A DNA stretch of 64,000 bases from the NCBI GenBank assembly GCA_014338405.1, contig JTDE01001008.1, forward strand, positions 56,601 through 120,600. The letters are read 5' to 3'. The notes below the pieces were generated by a model, which worked only from the letters and a program-made list of their open reading frames with translations, was not told the origin of the DNA and made no database searches. This DNA comes from Paragonimus skrjabini miyazakii (taxonomy: Eukaryota > Platyhelminthes > Trematoda > Plagiorchiida > Troglotrematidae). The translations under genes and the position numbers were made by a program. Position 1 is the stretch's first letter, and every line of letters starts with the position of its first letter. Shown here piece by piece: positions 35,101 through 50,100 of this stretch.

Positions 35101-38100
35101 ACCTCATTATGAAACATTAAATCGACTTAATCGTAGTAGTCTTGTAGAAGCAATTTCCACTTTGAGACTGCAAGCAACAGTCCGAGATAACCGACAAACA
35201 GCGAAGTCGAGGAAATAGCAGAATAAGTTAAACAGAGCTCAGCCTACCGTAGTCCACGGCGTACATACATTCTCGACGGTTGACGAGTGGAAACTCTGTT
35301 CACAGAATCACACCCTGACCAGTCCAAGCAAGTAGGGTGAGCATTACGACTCGTCAAGTCTATTTGGCCACAGAGAGTGTGAACTGGAACTCCGATGTGA
35401 ACTGTGACTGTACGAACCAAACGAATATTGGCCAGTCACATGACGATTAACCTTCCCGTAATATTATCCTGCTTGAGGGTGTTAATACTCAGCTCGAATA
35501 CGGCTTTATGAATCACTGCGGATATTCATAAACGTGGAAAGTCGTTATGAACGAGTCCGGCAGTCTCATGCAGAAATTCTACAATATGTGATGAAAAAGT
35601 TGTCACTACCTTATATTATTGTGGTTCCCTTGAAGTAAGTTAGAAAACAGCATGTATTATCCTGGCTTCACGGTGATTTCATAAACGGCGTTTTATTGGC
35701 GTCCCAATTCCTTAGGTATTGAGGATGTTCAAAGAAAGTAGACGCCAGTCAGCTTTTGTCTCGAACCCTATTGCTAGGTTGGAGTGGGCATCTGTAAGCT
35801 ACAGCGATGCATGAGCAATAGTTTAACAACCTCCAGAGCTTTAGAAGAGAAACGCGCGAAGACAAAACTAAGTGCATCGGTCACAAATCATCCCACGTAA
35901 ACGGATAACAAACATTTGTTTAATCACAGAATGAGCAAGCAAAAAAATGTACTCACCAAAGTAATCTCTCATAATAACCAACGAAAGAGCGTAGATAGCC
36001 AAGCTGATGATCTCAGCTAGCACCATAAGCAAATGCCATGTTCGAATGGTAATGGCGACCATGAGCAGTTCGGTCAATAACAACGCCGTAAACGTGATAG
36101 CAACCACGTGGATAAATTCATCCTCGAACAACAAGAGCGCACCATACATGATCACACCACCTGCAGAGGTGACAAGAGGCAAACGAAGAATGCGGAGGGA
36201 GAGACCGTTTCATAGATGACAGCTACTGGTCAAGAATAGCTAAGGATTTTGTTTGGCGAAGAACAATTAGGACTGAAGAGGAATGCGAAGCGAAAACTAA
36301 ATAGGACTGGCCAATCAGAATTCGGCACGTGGCATATCGTGTCAATAGAAACAGGACAGACAAGAGATTTACATGATTTTCAAAATGCTTCTGATTGTTT
36401 TTCGTTTGATCATACAGACGGAACATGTCCGTGAGTCTCCATTCAGTAGGTATCCTTGTACAAATGGAACTGGCTCATTGGTGAGGTGAGCGGTGGCCCG
36501 ACCCACAGTACCTTTTGATCAGGCTCTTGGCTGCTATGATGATGATGATTGTGACATATGATGAAGTACTGATTCTAGTGTTTCTGCAAGTAGCTGTGTT
36601 GTACGGAAGTGCATTGATGCAGCTTACCTGTTGTGGACCGGCGAATGTGGACACCTTTACATGACTTACTATCCATAGAAGGTCAGTGCGCCTGTGTTGT
36701 CGCTTACATATACGCCTGATTCGACTGGGACAGATGACGGAATCTGTCGTGGAAAAACCCAATTCCCCGAAAATATCGTTTTATTTGTCTTTGGAATGGC
36801 CTATCTCATTATTGTTTGGAGTGACCTTCATACTCGGCACGGTCATGTGCCACTTCGCCCTTCACGAGCGTTCTCAGCTTTTGTGCCAATTTCCGGCAGC
36901 CTGCCTACATGCTCGTCCTTTAATTGGGACATCACTGTACTGTCTAGATCTTTGTCTGGTCGACCCTCTGACCATTGTTTTCTGATTGTTCACAAACCCT
37001 TTGAATATGATTTAGTTTATGAGCGTGTTATCTTCGGACCGAGTGACACAAAAGAGAATCTGTCCGGAGGCCGGTCTTTTCCCTGTGTTCATATGTTAGC
37101 GTCGGGTAGTTGGGTCGACCGGCAAGTTACGAATTAGTCGTGTATACAGCGTAGTCCGTTGTTTATTACCGTTGGGCGTCGTTCAGTTATCCGCCGTTCC
37201 ATTAACCGCTATTCTGTTATATCTTTGTGCGCTCGTATGCCGTAAACCTAGTTACAACAGAATCGGACCTGGTAAGTGATCCTCAACCTAAGTACGCTTG
37301 CGTGGTATTGTACGAACTATGGCCATACTATGCGATCAGGCCTACCTGCCACAGCATACCTCTACTATGCAACTAACTGTTATAGTCACAATCCATCTAA
37401 TGTGCACTAGTTCCATTTTTGGGCACTATACACACATAGTCCTCAATATTAACAATCCACCTGTGGCGATGAAATGGCCATGTTTTGCTTAATCTGAAAT
37501 GAGACGGAATGCACAACAGGACTGATGGAATGTGCCACAGGATTTACCTTGTATATAGTTCAGTATACCAGAAATGCATCGATCTGTAAAAACAACCTTC
37601 ATCTCAGAAGCCCAGAACATCCTTAACACAGCGCCAGGGCAATCAACATAAGAAAGTAGGTTACACACACGCTAAGTCGTGTGGGACTATAGTGTGACAT
37701 AAACTGTCAATGACGAGCATTGGTGAACAAAAAGGACAAACAAAATCATGCGGACAACTCCAAAATCGAATAGTAGCTAGCGGACAGGCTACTGACCATC
37801 AGATGCAGATAATACGGACAGTAGCTAACCTTGATAGATGCTGATCAGAAGCCAGATAAAAAAGGCCTTGAATGTGATTTCTCGACCTTTTTGCAAGGTC
37901 TTGTACAGCTCTGGATAGGTGAGCGCGATGCGATCCGGTACATCCTTGTCCAGCACCAGCGAGAAAACGGGAAACATGGTGAAAATCGTGGCATAGCCGA
38001 CCAGCAAGAATCCGGGAAACAACGGCACAGACACAAAATAAAAGACAGCTGAGAACACAGCTTGCATCACGCTGATAATACAGCCTGAAATAAATAAAAA

Positions 38101-41100
38101 GTGCGGTGCAGTATGAAAGAAATGTGGTTTAGTAGACATGTGAGATGAAACAAAAAAGCTTCATTTGACGATTGCAGTACGTTTGCATCGAAGGGTTTAT
38201 TAAACATGACATCGACAGAGTAATAATGCAACCTAATCCAAGAGAACTTAGACTAGATGAAGTATCACAAACCACACAGAGGTAACATACCATTATATTA
38301 TACAGGTCGAAGCACGGTAGAATTCGGGTCGAACCTGATATATGATTGGCAGTCGGGATGGTTACTACGATGCAGACGTCGAACCACGAACCTACCACCA
38401 CGACAACTGACACAAGCAGTTTGAACGACATGTTGAATAGTCGACTCCGAAAGTAGGCAAACTGTTAGACTTCGACAAACTTCATTTCCTTGACTGTATA
38501 TATCAAGCAAGCATTACGTTGAAAAACCTTTGTTCCCCGTAATACACACTGCCCAGAGCTTGGTCAATGAGTCAACCATCAATCAACGTGAGCCTGAAGA
38601 CTCAGTAGCAAAGATTTGACCTACTTGTTTGTTTGTATGCAGCTGCTCGGGTCACGTGACAAGAAAAGCCTGTGTACCCAGAAACACTGTGTAATTCTAC
38701 AAAATCACAGAAAGCGGTGCTTTTTACATTATCTAGTTGCTATCTTCGTTTTCTGTGCAGAATGTCTAAGTGACAATGAAAATTACTCATAAGGTTACAA
38801 AATAAATGGCCGCAGTCAAAAATAAAAAACAATGTAGACTAGGAATTTGGCAAACTTTCAGTTCGAAAAACTGTACATCTCACCTCTGTGAATTACAAAC
38901 AGTGCCAACGCTGCGGTATTCTTATAGAAATTCCGTCCGTGCACCAACAACAAGCGAGAAGCATGACGAAATTGCGTTAGACTGAAATCAGAAGCCAGGC
39001 TAGCCTGTCTACCTTCCTTGCCTTCAAGACCCAATCCCAAGTCGGCCGCCTGAATCATACCCACATCGTTTCCCCCGTCGCCGATCGCAGCTACTCGCGC
39101 CTTAGTATGGTAGCGGACGAAGCGGACGATTTGCGTTTTCTGTGTCGGTGAGCACCGACAGACAACCACCGCGGGGGACTGTCGAGCCAGTTCGATGAAC
39201 TCATGCTCGTAATAGCGTAGACATGTCTGTGGAATGGAAAAAAGGAACCATCATTACAGACAGTAAACTGCGAATTGACATGGATAAACAATCGATCAAA
39301 TGGGTTAATGACAAAGGGTGGCTGATTCCCAGAAAAGAATTCAAAGAAACTAACCTCCATTGCCGAACCCGTGATCAACAAAGCGTGATCGCAGCGTTTA
39401 CGAAATGCGTTCAATTCCAAATGGGCATCCATACGGCTCTCGACCTGCTGGAATGTGTAGACAGGCATGTCACGGGCGACCAAACGAGAGGACTTGGCAA
39501 TACACTCAGCCGTCTCCAATTTATCTCCGGTTAACATCCACACTCGGATGCCTGCGTTTCGGAGAGCTTCCAGCGTGGGACGAACCTGTTCACCAGATAA
39601 TGGAAGTGGCATGAAGAATATTACCCTCAATAGAAGAATCGGCTACTATTATTTAAACGCGAACAAACGAAAACGAAACATACTCCTTCTTGAAGCTTGT
39701 CCTCTACGCCAGTAAGGCAAAGAACTTCCAATCCCGTTTCTAGGGTGGCCACAACAGCTTGCATTTTTTCTACTCGTTCGGTTAGGGCCATTTTAGCCGT
39801 GTGGTACCTGAATAAAAGAACAGGCAGGAAACAACCCTATGGTTATTGCGGCAAAATGGGGGAAATCTCGAGAAAGTGTTTAGAAAAGGATTACCATGGG
39901 AAGATTAGAAGAATACAGGGGAGGTAAAGCAAGGATCTGCGCAATCTGCTATCCTGAACACGCCCTTTATAGACTGCAGTGGCAACTATGAGCGGCATAT
40001 ACTGAGGTTTCACATGACTAAACGGCGACACAGATTACAGACCCGCACTCGACAATCACAACGTGTAGGTAGAACCGGGAGACAGCGCTGCCAACAACAG
40101 TAACACATCTATGCGAGTGATGTTTAACTGTCACACAACTGTCAGCAGTCACAAACTAGAAATCAAACAGAGGAATGGATAGAATTTAAGATACACGAAA
40201 ACCCTGTCTCATCATCAGTAACATATCAACGGTTGATATTCAGGTTGTCTAGACATTAAGCCAAAAAAATCATTCCTGGCTTAGGGATGCGAAAAGACGG
40301 AATGGGACATTAACGGAAGGTTTTTCAATGGCTCTGACAGTGCACTACTCTGTTGCTAAGGATGGATGTAACATGATGGCCTGACAGCAGAGCGCCGCAC
40401 CATAAATCCTTCGGTGACTGAGAGACTACGATGTTCAGCACTTCGTGAAAACGCGCGGCAAATGTCCACATCGGAATGCGGTCGTGCTCTTTGCACCCTA
40501 ATGATCCGGATCGACAACCTTCAAGTTCGGAACGGACAGCGGGCTTGTACAGTAAACACAATCAGCAGACTCATGAAAAACTCAAGGAAGAAATAAAGGA
40601 AGTGATAACAGTCCGCTCGGTATGCTGTCGGACACATAAATGTTGAAGTGTTACATAATACAGTCTGCACGTAGGATGAACACACGACGTAATGCTAAGC
40701 TTGTGTGTCGTTGCGTAAGTTTGAATTCCGGTTTCGCACTTGTTTAACTGACGATTTGTTTTGACATATTATCCGGCACATTGTCTACTATCATGCTGCG
40801 CTCTAGGAGACCTGTTTGATGAAGCAATTAACTATTTGTGAACATGCACCTCTGACATTTTTGAAATTTTGTATACGTTCCTTAACTGCTAAATCATGGT
40901 AGTGCTAATTCCTTGAACCAAAGTTAACTGTTTACCATCTTCTTTGAGGTACTGAGTAATCCGTAGTCATTGTTAGAAGACTAAATGATTCACTATCTAC
41001 GTTGGAAGACTAAGTCGAGTTATATGCATTTGGTTCTGCGAGAAGCACATAACTCCAACCGTAAACGCTATCCATAACACCAGGGGTTGAGCCAAACGGA

Positions 41101-44100
41101 CGTTGACGAAACACGCTGAAGCGTTATACATGTTGGAAGGTGTATCCAGTAATTGTTACATAAAACTGTTAGAATCAAACATTTTATCATTGCATGAGGA
41201 CAGTTAAAACAGTACATCAAAATACCGCATCAACAAACCAATTTACGAGGTAGAAAGGAGTTTGAGTCGCTGAAATAATGAACGGTTACCAGATACCACA
41301 ATGCCTTCAACAGTTGTCCACGGACACATTAAACATGTGACATAACCTGAATGTTCCGATCATACAAGCTGCGCAGAGAGGTGCATGTAGCAAGCACGAA
41401 GCAATAGCGCAACTGAAAGTATGTTGCAAACGGACGTAAGAAAACAGTTCAGACGCCAAATACCTTTGTGAAAAGTCCTCATACTGCTCATCAGTGAGAG
41501 AGCGCGAGGCCACGACTAGCGTCCGCAAACCCTCGCGCGCCAGATTGCCGGCTTCGTCTTCGAGCCAGTCCGTGTAGGACACCAATGTGGCCATGACCGT
41601 GTCTGCACCCTTCACGTAGAACGTGATACGTTTGCTAGCTCTGTCTCGCACAATGATGCCCATACGTTTGGATTCAGAAGAGAATGGGAACATGCTAAGG
41701 ATGTCGAAGGACATCAACGTACCTGAACAGCAGGCGAATGAGTTGGTGGGGACGAAAAGATAGAGCTGATTAAGTTCAACAATGAAATATAATTTAACAC
41801 TGCAAAACCTTGCAGACAGATATGACATCAATTCAATATGTATGTGCTTGATTTGGTAGCCACTTCAAAGAATCGAGACACCCGTAATCAAGTAGTTAGC
41901 GGTTGAAAAATGGACTTTATGTAAGTTTAAGAGTTATTTTGGATATGCCACCATAAAATTGGGATAACTCTTAAATAATGTTAAGATGGAGACAGAAAGA
42001 TAGTAGATGAGAAGATATTGTCCTAATCCGCGTTGTATCACGGACAGCTCAAGACACCTTCGGCAGATTGGTGGTTTAAGTCCGTCAGTTTGGTATGACA
42101 TTAGAACCTCTTACATCTAGGTTGGTGTTACAAGACTGACACGACTCAACGATAACATTCACGTTTGACAGTGATAGCGGAGACATCCAGGTACTTTGAA
42201 TGTTGTGACATCTCTGATGAACTGTCTGACTGTTGGTTCTATATATAAATACATTCCACTCGTTAAATACGTCAACTTCAATGGGATATTTTGTCTTACA
42301 TCCTTTCTCTAGATTACTTTTGTTGAGACATTTATGCCACCCAACTAGATTAGTTTATTTCAATCAGTATGTTATGTTAAACGAAAAAAGACTGTCCATA
42401 CTCTTGTCCATACACTTGAAATATCATCTGTCAATAATCGGTATTCTGTATGAGAAACAACATATATTTAGAACAGTCAAGAAAAAATGGAAGTTTGAAA
42501 AATTACACAAGACTCGCTGCCATGTGGCATGCAAATCATCGTGAGCTGAATATGCTAAACAAGGGCTGTTACGAAAAATTAGCTCGAACCTACGGGTAAT
42601 GTTGAGCGTCGCTACCATTTCGACAATGAAAACTCAAAAACGGACATTTCAATCAAAGTATACGATTGTACTTAGGTAGATTGTAAACTGGAGTCCGTTC
42701 AAAATAGGGAAGTTTGAACTGCTTAATAAGAATTGATGGATATGTGAAACCAAAAAAACAATCTGCCGAATGTGTCCAATCTAGTTAAAACTACCTGAGA
42801 ATTCGCGTGCCAATGACAACCGATATCGGTCTAGTGTGAGCGTTAAAGACTACACTGACCTATCAGGTTTGTCACACATGTTCCATCGATTCAAGTTACA
42901 CACACACACACATCAGTTCGTGGATCAATGATGGAAGCAACAAAATCGAGTGGCGTGACCATACGATGCTGGTCTGCTTGAGTTCCGTACATGCCATACA
43001 CCCAGAAAAAGATCGATCGAATTAACGGTGCACTAGAGAGTTATAATGATGAGCATTACCGAATAATTGGACACGGGCCAAAAACAAACTCAAAAGAAAG
43101 TCAGCTAGCAAGAACAGAGCTAAAACGCAGAGGTTCCCTGGTCCATGTCAAACAGTAAGAAGACTAACAACGTATAATTGGGGAGAATATTAAAAGCTAA
43201 ACGTAGATACGAGTTAGGACAAATGGTCGTCATGTACGTTTTCCATTAGTGGTGAGTTATTCGTGAGAACGATGTTCAAAAACTCCATGTTCGATAGTCA
43301 GGATCTTCTTATCATTATACATATACGGTGGGGCATCGCTTAAACAACAGAGTGGTTGGTCGGCCTGTTATCGGAATACGCAAGTATGACATGTCAGTCC
43401 CAGTACACAGTCTTTCGTAGACCGGACGCGTTTTCTAATGTCAACCCATAGGCTTGTCGCACCACTTCGGCATCTGACGAACATGTGGACGCAAACGTAG
43501 TTTGACCCTTCCGAGTTGGTAACAGAAAACACTTACGTCATGCGCAGGACAGATTGGTCGTCCCACAATTCAGGCAGCACAATGAGAGAAGATTGACTTT
43601 GAAATACAAGTCACTAATGAAACTATGTCCAATATGGTTTGTTAATTAGGCCACTGATTTCATTCTAGTCCGACTGCAGTATACTTGTCACCAGAGAACG
43701 GGGGACACGTGACACCACAGACGACCGACCATAAACAAACAAACAAGTGGAATTCCCGGATCCAAGCATACTATTCAATAGCTATCGGCAGTGACCGCAA
43801 GAGGCGACAAATTACTATACATAATCTAAATCAGTGGACAATAAGCATACCGTTCGGCAAACGCAGGCTCATGTAATGCTGATCTCGGTAGACCAGAGTG
43901 ACGCCAATCGTCGCAGTCCACGTGACCAAGGCGATCTCATCGGGCGAACTGGCTTGGTAGCCCACTGGGTTAGTGGTCACATCGACCTGGAACAAGAGTT
44001 AGGTGAAAAAGAGCAAGTCAGAAAAATCCGGATCAAACAATGTGAAGAGAATTCGTTCCAGAAAGCCACGCCAAACATTAAAAAAATGTCGCTCAGTTTA

Positions 44101-47100
44101 GCAACAGTGAAAGCAGAACAGTAGACATGCAATCTTAAAAAACACACCTGTAGAGGGGAGATTAGCCCGTGAAATCGTAAAATGCGGCTCAAGCCTTCTC
44201 GGTTAAATTAATCTGGCAACATAACCCTGGATTACACAGGCTCAGGAACTTCAATAAAACATGAGGTATTAAACCGGTTGCAAATTCCAATTCCATCTCC
44301 TCCCCCCTTCCAGATATTTCGCTACTCGTGTACTATCAGACATTCCTTATAAGCGTCACTAAAACCAAGACACCGCTTCCAATGTTTGCACTTATCGGCG
44401 GGCAGCTGTTTTAAGTCTATAGCTTGACATGTGCTGGCCGTGAGGCGCAAATCCACGATTCCAATACCATGTTCCATCTGGGTTCACCTTTAGATGGCAG
44501 TCTGCCCAGATGCATCCCACTTATGAAAGCACGGGCTTCATTTAATCAGGGTCAATGAGGACACCAGAGCTGAACCACGCAACCAAGCTGAAACGAAGAT
44601 TGCGCAGGGATCTAACATAGATCAACGCTTGAGTGACTGGATTTCAGTAAATAATCAATTGTGCACCGGAAGACTTACCATACCGGTTAACCCATTGACA
44701 CAAGAGCAAAACGTACTCATCATATGAACGTACGCTCCAACGGGTAGCAGTTCAAATGCTATCAAGAATGCATTCTATGACGCTGTAACTAACCTCAGAA
44801 GTATAGTAAACACTCAGATACCATTCCACTGGCAGATGGCTTGAATGGTCAATGTGATCGTCCTGATGCAGAAGAGTAGCGAGTAGACAGCATGCTTAGG
44901 GTCAGAACATAAGAGGTTGCCAAGGGTGAGAGACTACTGAAAACGTGTACATCTCCTGCTGTTTCCAACTCCAGTACGAAATACAAATCCATAAAGTACC
45001 GTGTCATTTGGGGACCGAATTGCATAGCTCAGTCATCGACACAAACTGACCATGCAGCAGAGAGTTACACGTAATAATCACTCTAACAGACTGATAACTA
45101 ATCATACGGAGTCAGACCATATTTTTATTGGTATTCATTTTGCTTCATCAATTGTCCAGAAGTCGAGAAGTATGATAGTTAACTGACACACAAGCAAAGA
45201 AGTTAAGAGGAACGTTCATGAGACATTGAACCATGTAGGAAAATTCAGGGAACACTAAGAAACTCAGAAACTATGGAGGTTAGTTGAGAAGTGCGTTCCG
45301 AAGAAATTATGTAGCTGGAACAGAACTGGGTTTCGTCACGTCGATGAACACTTTGAGCTCGATTATAACCACTGAAGAGAACCAAGGATGCAGGATAACT
45401 AAAACCTTGTTCGAAGACCACGAACTCAAACGATCGAGTGAGACTGAATGAACCTTTTTGTCTGGGAACACCAGAGTGCTGTTCACCTCGATTTCAACAT
45501 AGTGTAAGTGAGACCTTATGCAGTAAGGACGGTTCGCCAACCAGCAGTCGATTACGCAGACCTGACGGACGAGCCAAACACGCCGAGGAACGATTCAGTT
45601 AGCCCAAAGCGGATTCTGTAGACGAAGCGGTTCGAACGGGCTATTGTCGAACACAGAATTGGATCTAGGCATCAGGCCCAGATCTTCTTCCACCTCTTTT
45701 TCAAAGACGATGGGGAACTCGCAACACTTTTTGGGACGGTTTGGGTAACGGAAAGTGCTTCAAAAGTGGTGTTTACCAATAGTTATCCTCGAAATCTCTA
45801 TTAGAACAACTGAAACATTTATTTCTACAACGTCTTAGTTATTCGTCAAACGCAGAGAAAAGCACATACATGAAGAACAAGCAATAAACCTTTCCCATCA
45901 CGAGTGCACTGATGTGAGTCTCGATACATCGACATCTTTATACGTACTCAAGCAGTAAGGGCATTTGGGACCTAATGTCTGCTTTCAATTCGGTTGCTTG
46001 CAACGTCCTCTGGAGTTGTCTATTTCTTTCAAATGAGTCACATGGAAATAAGTAAATCTGCAGACACCATTATACACTCATTACGCGAACAGGACGATAG
46101 TTGATAGACAACTGTCACCGGTGTTCATAACTTTACGCAGGGTGCACCAGTAGCTTCCACCTCCGGTCCAACTTTGCCATGCATGACATTCAAAAGAATG
46201 CGTCGGAAAAAAACAATCAATGGATTTGCTTTGAGCTACCTTTACGGTGCTAACTCAGCAGACAACATAGAGCACACGGAGGACATTATTTTGCTTAGCC
46301 TCTATGCCAAGAGGTATGTAAGTCATACTGATTCACTTGACGTGACCTGTATGGAATGCGCTTCACTTTTTTAAAGCGCAGTGGTATTTTAAGACTGGGG
46401 CATCCGCCTGAAACTGCGGATGGTTTCTCATAATGGGCAGCGGCAGCTTGATAGATCACTATTCAAAAAGCGATGCGAGGGAGAAGGAAAAGCACATGGT
46501 ACTTATGCCAACCTTTGTCACCCGTGGCACAAACGAAATGTTCAGTTGTTGTTGAAGAGCAGGGTGTGCATGAGATCAGATTTGTTCTACACAGATCAAT
46601 TTGTGACGACAACGCGCGTAGATTTGTAATTTCTTCGTCAAATAGTCTGCCGCAAACGGAATGATCGTTTGAGCATAGCGACTGTTCGCCAGCACACATT
46701 TTCAAAGACATCGGACACACGATCAGCAAAATAACAGAAACTTGCAGCACAGACTGGTTGGGTCATGTGGCCCTTACGCCAATCGAACGTTTGTTGCACA
46801 AAATTCTATTTGCTGATACCAATAACGGTTGTACAAAACCAACACGTGGTCAGACAACTACATGGTCGAGATGCCTGAAGACTTTGGGTATTCCATTGGA
46901 TAAAGTGGGTAGGCGTCGCTCGTTCGGTTAAGGACTACATCACATCACTAGTTAGAAGCGCTTTCCTAGGCGGTGGCGTGTTGTAGTTAAATGCATGCCC
47001 GTATCTAAGTCTTAAGGTCATCTGTTCAACCGTATTTCACTCCTTTTCTGCTTCCTTCTTTTAACAACTATCTTCTAGGATATTCCTTGTCAATGCTGTG

Positions 47101-50100
47101 GTACGTGACGGCTAGATGCAGAAAACTATTTGACCAGACGTATGATTACGAGCGAACATGCGCGTTGAGAATTTGAAGACTACACAAAGAACGTAACTAA
47201 GAAGGAAAGTTTACGACATCCGATTCAGACCACAAATAAACAGCACAATGAAAGCATGAAGATTAAAACCTACCAACTCCAGCGGATCCTTCGTATCGAC
47301 TGGCGCAGTACCTAACCCAGAATCGTCCTCACTCATAGGCGTCACATTATGGCATACAGCGACGGCTAACACGGCTGCAGCCATTCGCTCGTTCCCAGTA
47401 CGTCGCATTTGCCTCGTTCCTTGCCCATCTGTCACATTGGACTGGGAATCAAAATGCAAACGTAAGCCTTGAGTCACTTCTTCCATTGAATCTTGCGCGT
47501 AGGCTACCGTACCCAAATGCAGCTTTTTGAAAATCATTTCATTCTGTGTCAGAGTTCCGGTTTTATCAGACATAAGATAAGAAACGCGTCCCAGTTCTTC
47601 AGGGATAGTGGTATTGCGCACCATGCAACCCGGCAAATCGTTATCACGTACCACCATGAAGGCGTACACAATTTTGGCCAGATCCATATTCACGCGTAGC
47701 CTAGAAATAAATTAAGACCAAAAGTTGTGTGGAAGCAACAAATTAAAAACGGAACGATAGAATAAAATCATTCAAAGGTGCATTGAAACAAAATTGATTA
47801 GGGGATTGCGACGAAAGCCGCACAACTGCGGATGCACGTGAAACGGTGCAATATCAAGTCTCCAACTTACCCCTTAATTTTAAACTATACCACACACTTG
47901 CCGAATGACAGAGAATTGTTTGCCTACGGAACAGAATTTAGGAAGATTATGTAAGGGTGTCTGTTGCGACGGAGTAATTTTGGTCAAACTTAGGTAGACG
48001 CTAACAGTTTCGTAACAAACCTTTAGCGAAAGGGTCTTCCATCAACGCCAACTAATAAATATGCAGTGAGTATTGAGATACCCTTGGAAACAACAGTGAC
48101 TGTAATGAAGAAATTCGACAATGGCTTTGGGCGGGCAAATTAGCATCATGCAACAGCTGCATAGTCGAAGAGCTTTTACGCGATGATAAGCTGCAAACAA
48201 CAACAAAGTTGGCGCACACCACACCATTGCACACTCTGCTCAACGCCACATAAAAACTTTGACAGTATTATGACAGGGAATATGTTGCAGTGAAGGTACA
48301 TAAGCCATCAGGCGGTGTACCTCTTCTCATCACTCTCAGTTACGAACAACAGAACTGTTTTGTGGATCACAACCACTAGCTAAAGATTATGGTGAGACCT
48401 TCGTTGGAATAGTGCCGGAGGGCACGCAGTCGGTACACAGCCCACAACCATTCCCCTGTTAGTTTTATGGTGTGTGGTTCTGTCTGTACATTTGCATTAA
48501 GTAATGTGAGGTACAGATGCACAAAGTGATGAGAACGAAGCACTGACCATCAAGCACGCCTTAAAAACGCGAAGACCGAAGGTAAAAATGTAATTGGGAT
48601 GACGATGACGGTTTAATTACAATCGTGTGTGAGTAGTGGTTAGATTGACCAATCGTCTCAAACGGTGTCACAGTGACAATCTTGCTAGCTTCAATCGATA
48701 AACTTGCAATCAACGTTTATCTGTTAGTCAGCCCCATTAGACGTTTGGAACATGTTTAACAGTACGTATGATTGGTGTCGGTCGTAACAGAAAAAATAAC
48801 TAAATGGGGACGACTGTAAAAACGTGGACGGATGCAGGAAAGCACAGTACCGCATATCGATCTAACAAAGATATCAGCTGTGCACGGTAGGCTTTTTGGT
48901 ATCGATGGGCCGATACCCTTTTATGAATGCTATGATCAACTGCCATATGCCAATGTCCAAGAACCAATGAGAGGAAACAGGTAACAGTATACTTACGCGA
49001 GCGGTATGATATAGGAGAACAGGACCATGAACCGCCACCAGTATTTGTACCACGCACCAGAGAAGCCCTTCAGTGCAACCATGACAAACGCCAACAATAC
49101 GACCAAAGCGAATAACAGTTTGGTGATATTGTTTATCTCCCGATCGATTTTGCCCATTTTTGTCCGCACCCGGTTCGAATTCATCACAGCTCTAGTCTCT
49201 TCTCCCGTATAAACAACCAACCCGATTGCCCCGCCGGTCGCAAGCACCGTGTTGGACCATAAGGTATGGTCAAGATTCAACGATACCTCCGCAGCGTCTA
49301 CAGATACGTTGCCCAACGGCGAAATATCAGTGCGCACGAAAGTACCTTCGAAGCTATGAATATTTTGACGCGGAGCCTCGGCAAACACCTGGGCCTATAT
49401 CAGATAAACAAGTCGATCCGGAAGGGAGTATTAGAGAAAACTGAACGACTAGGAAGGGAATGCAACGTCTTCTGGAATAATAGGCTGCTGCCTCATTTGC
49501 GAACAATTCAAAGAGTAATGGAATCTGTGGTAGGAAGTGCGTCAAGAAATTTAAGTATGGAAACTAAATAAACAAACATCCACACAAATCGTTACGTAAA
49601 GACCAATATCATATTAGCGTGCTACACTGAGTTTGTATTGGAAAGCATGCACAGAAATGCCAAAGAATAAGTACACGAGTACATATGTACGCTTGGTTTA
49701 CAAATACGATGGCCACAGCTGTCATCGATTATAAGACTTAAGAAACAACAAGAAAATGGGATCGGGATTCCACCTTGTAGATTACATGATACGTAATAAG
49801 AGGCAGCATACTGGGTGACTTGTGAAATGAATACTGCCACCTACATGAGATGGTCAGATACAACCGAGAGCCATACAAACAATACACCGATTTTATTTTA
49901 AGAATCGGCGACCGAATAGTCTACTGAGGGCCAAATTTGGGTACACAATAGACAGGCGGAAACATCTGGTTACAGCCTGATGGGCAATCACTATATTGCA
50001 CCAAAGATGTTTCAGTCAAGGATCGCCTTGTGCAGTGGATAACACATCGCGTCCACGGCAAAATTCAGTAGCCGTCTTGATTATCTATGTTACTGATAGG

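Larger units (their letters stand above)
32199..35956. other. ATP9 intron 13 (3.8 kb) with LTR-like block and LINE tail
   Basis: Contains the GC-rich block at 33,614-34,133 and the LINE tail at 34,440-34,985. No other coding material seen. Confidence 0.8.

Noticed and set aside
36694..37137. 147-codon plus-strand frame in ATP9 intron 12
   Set aside because: Antisense to the gene, no motif or homology recognised; low-complexity Ser/Pro/Arg mix.
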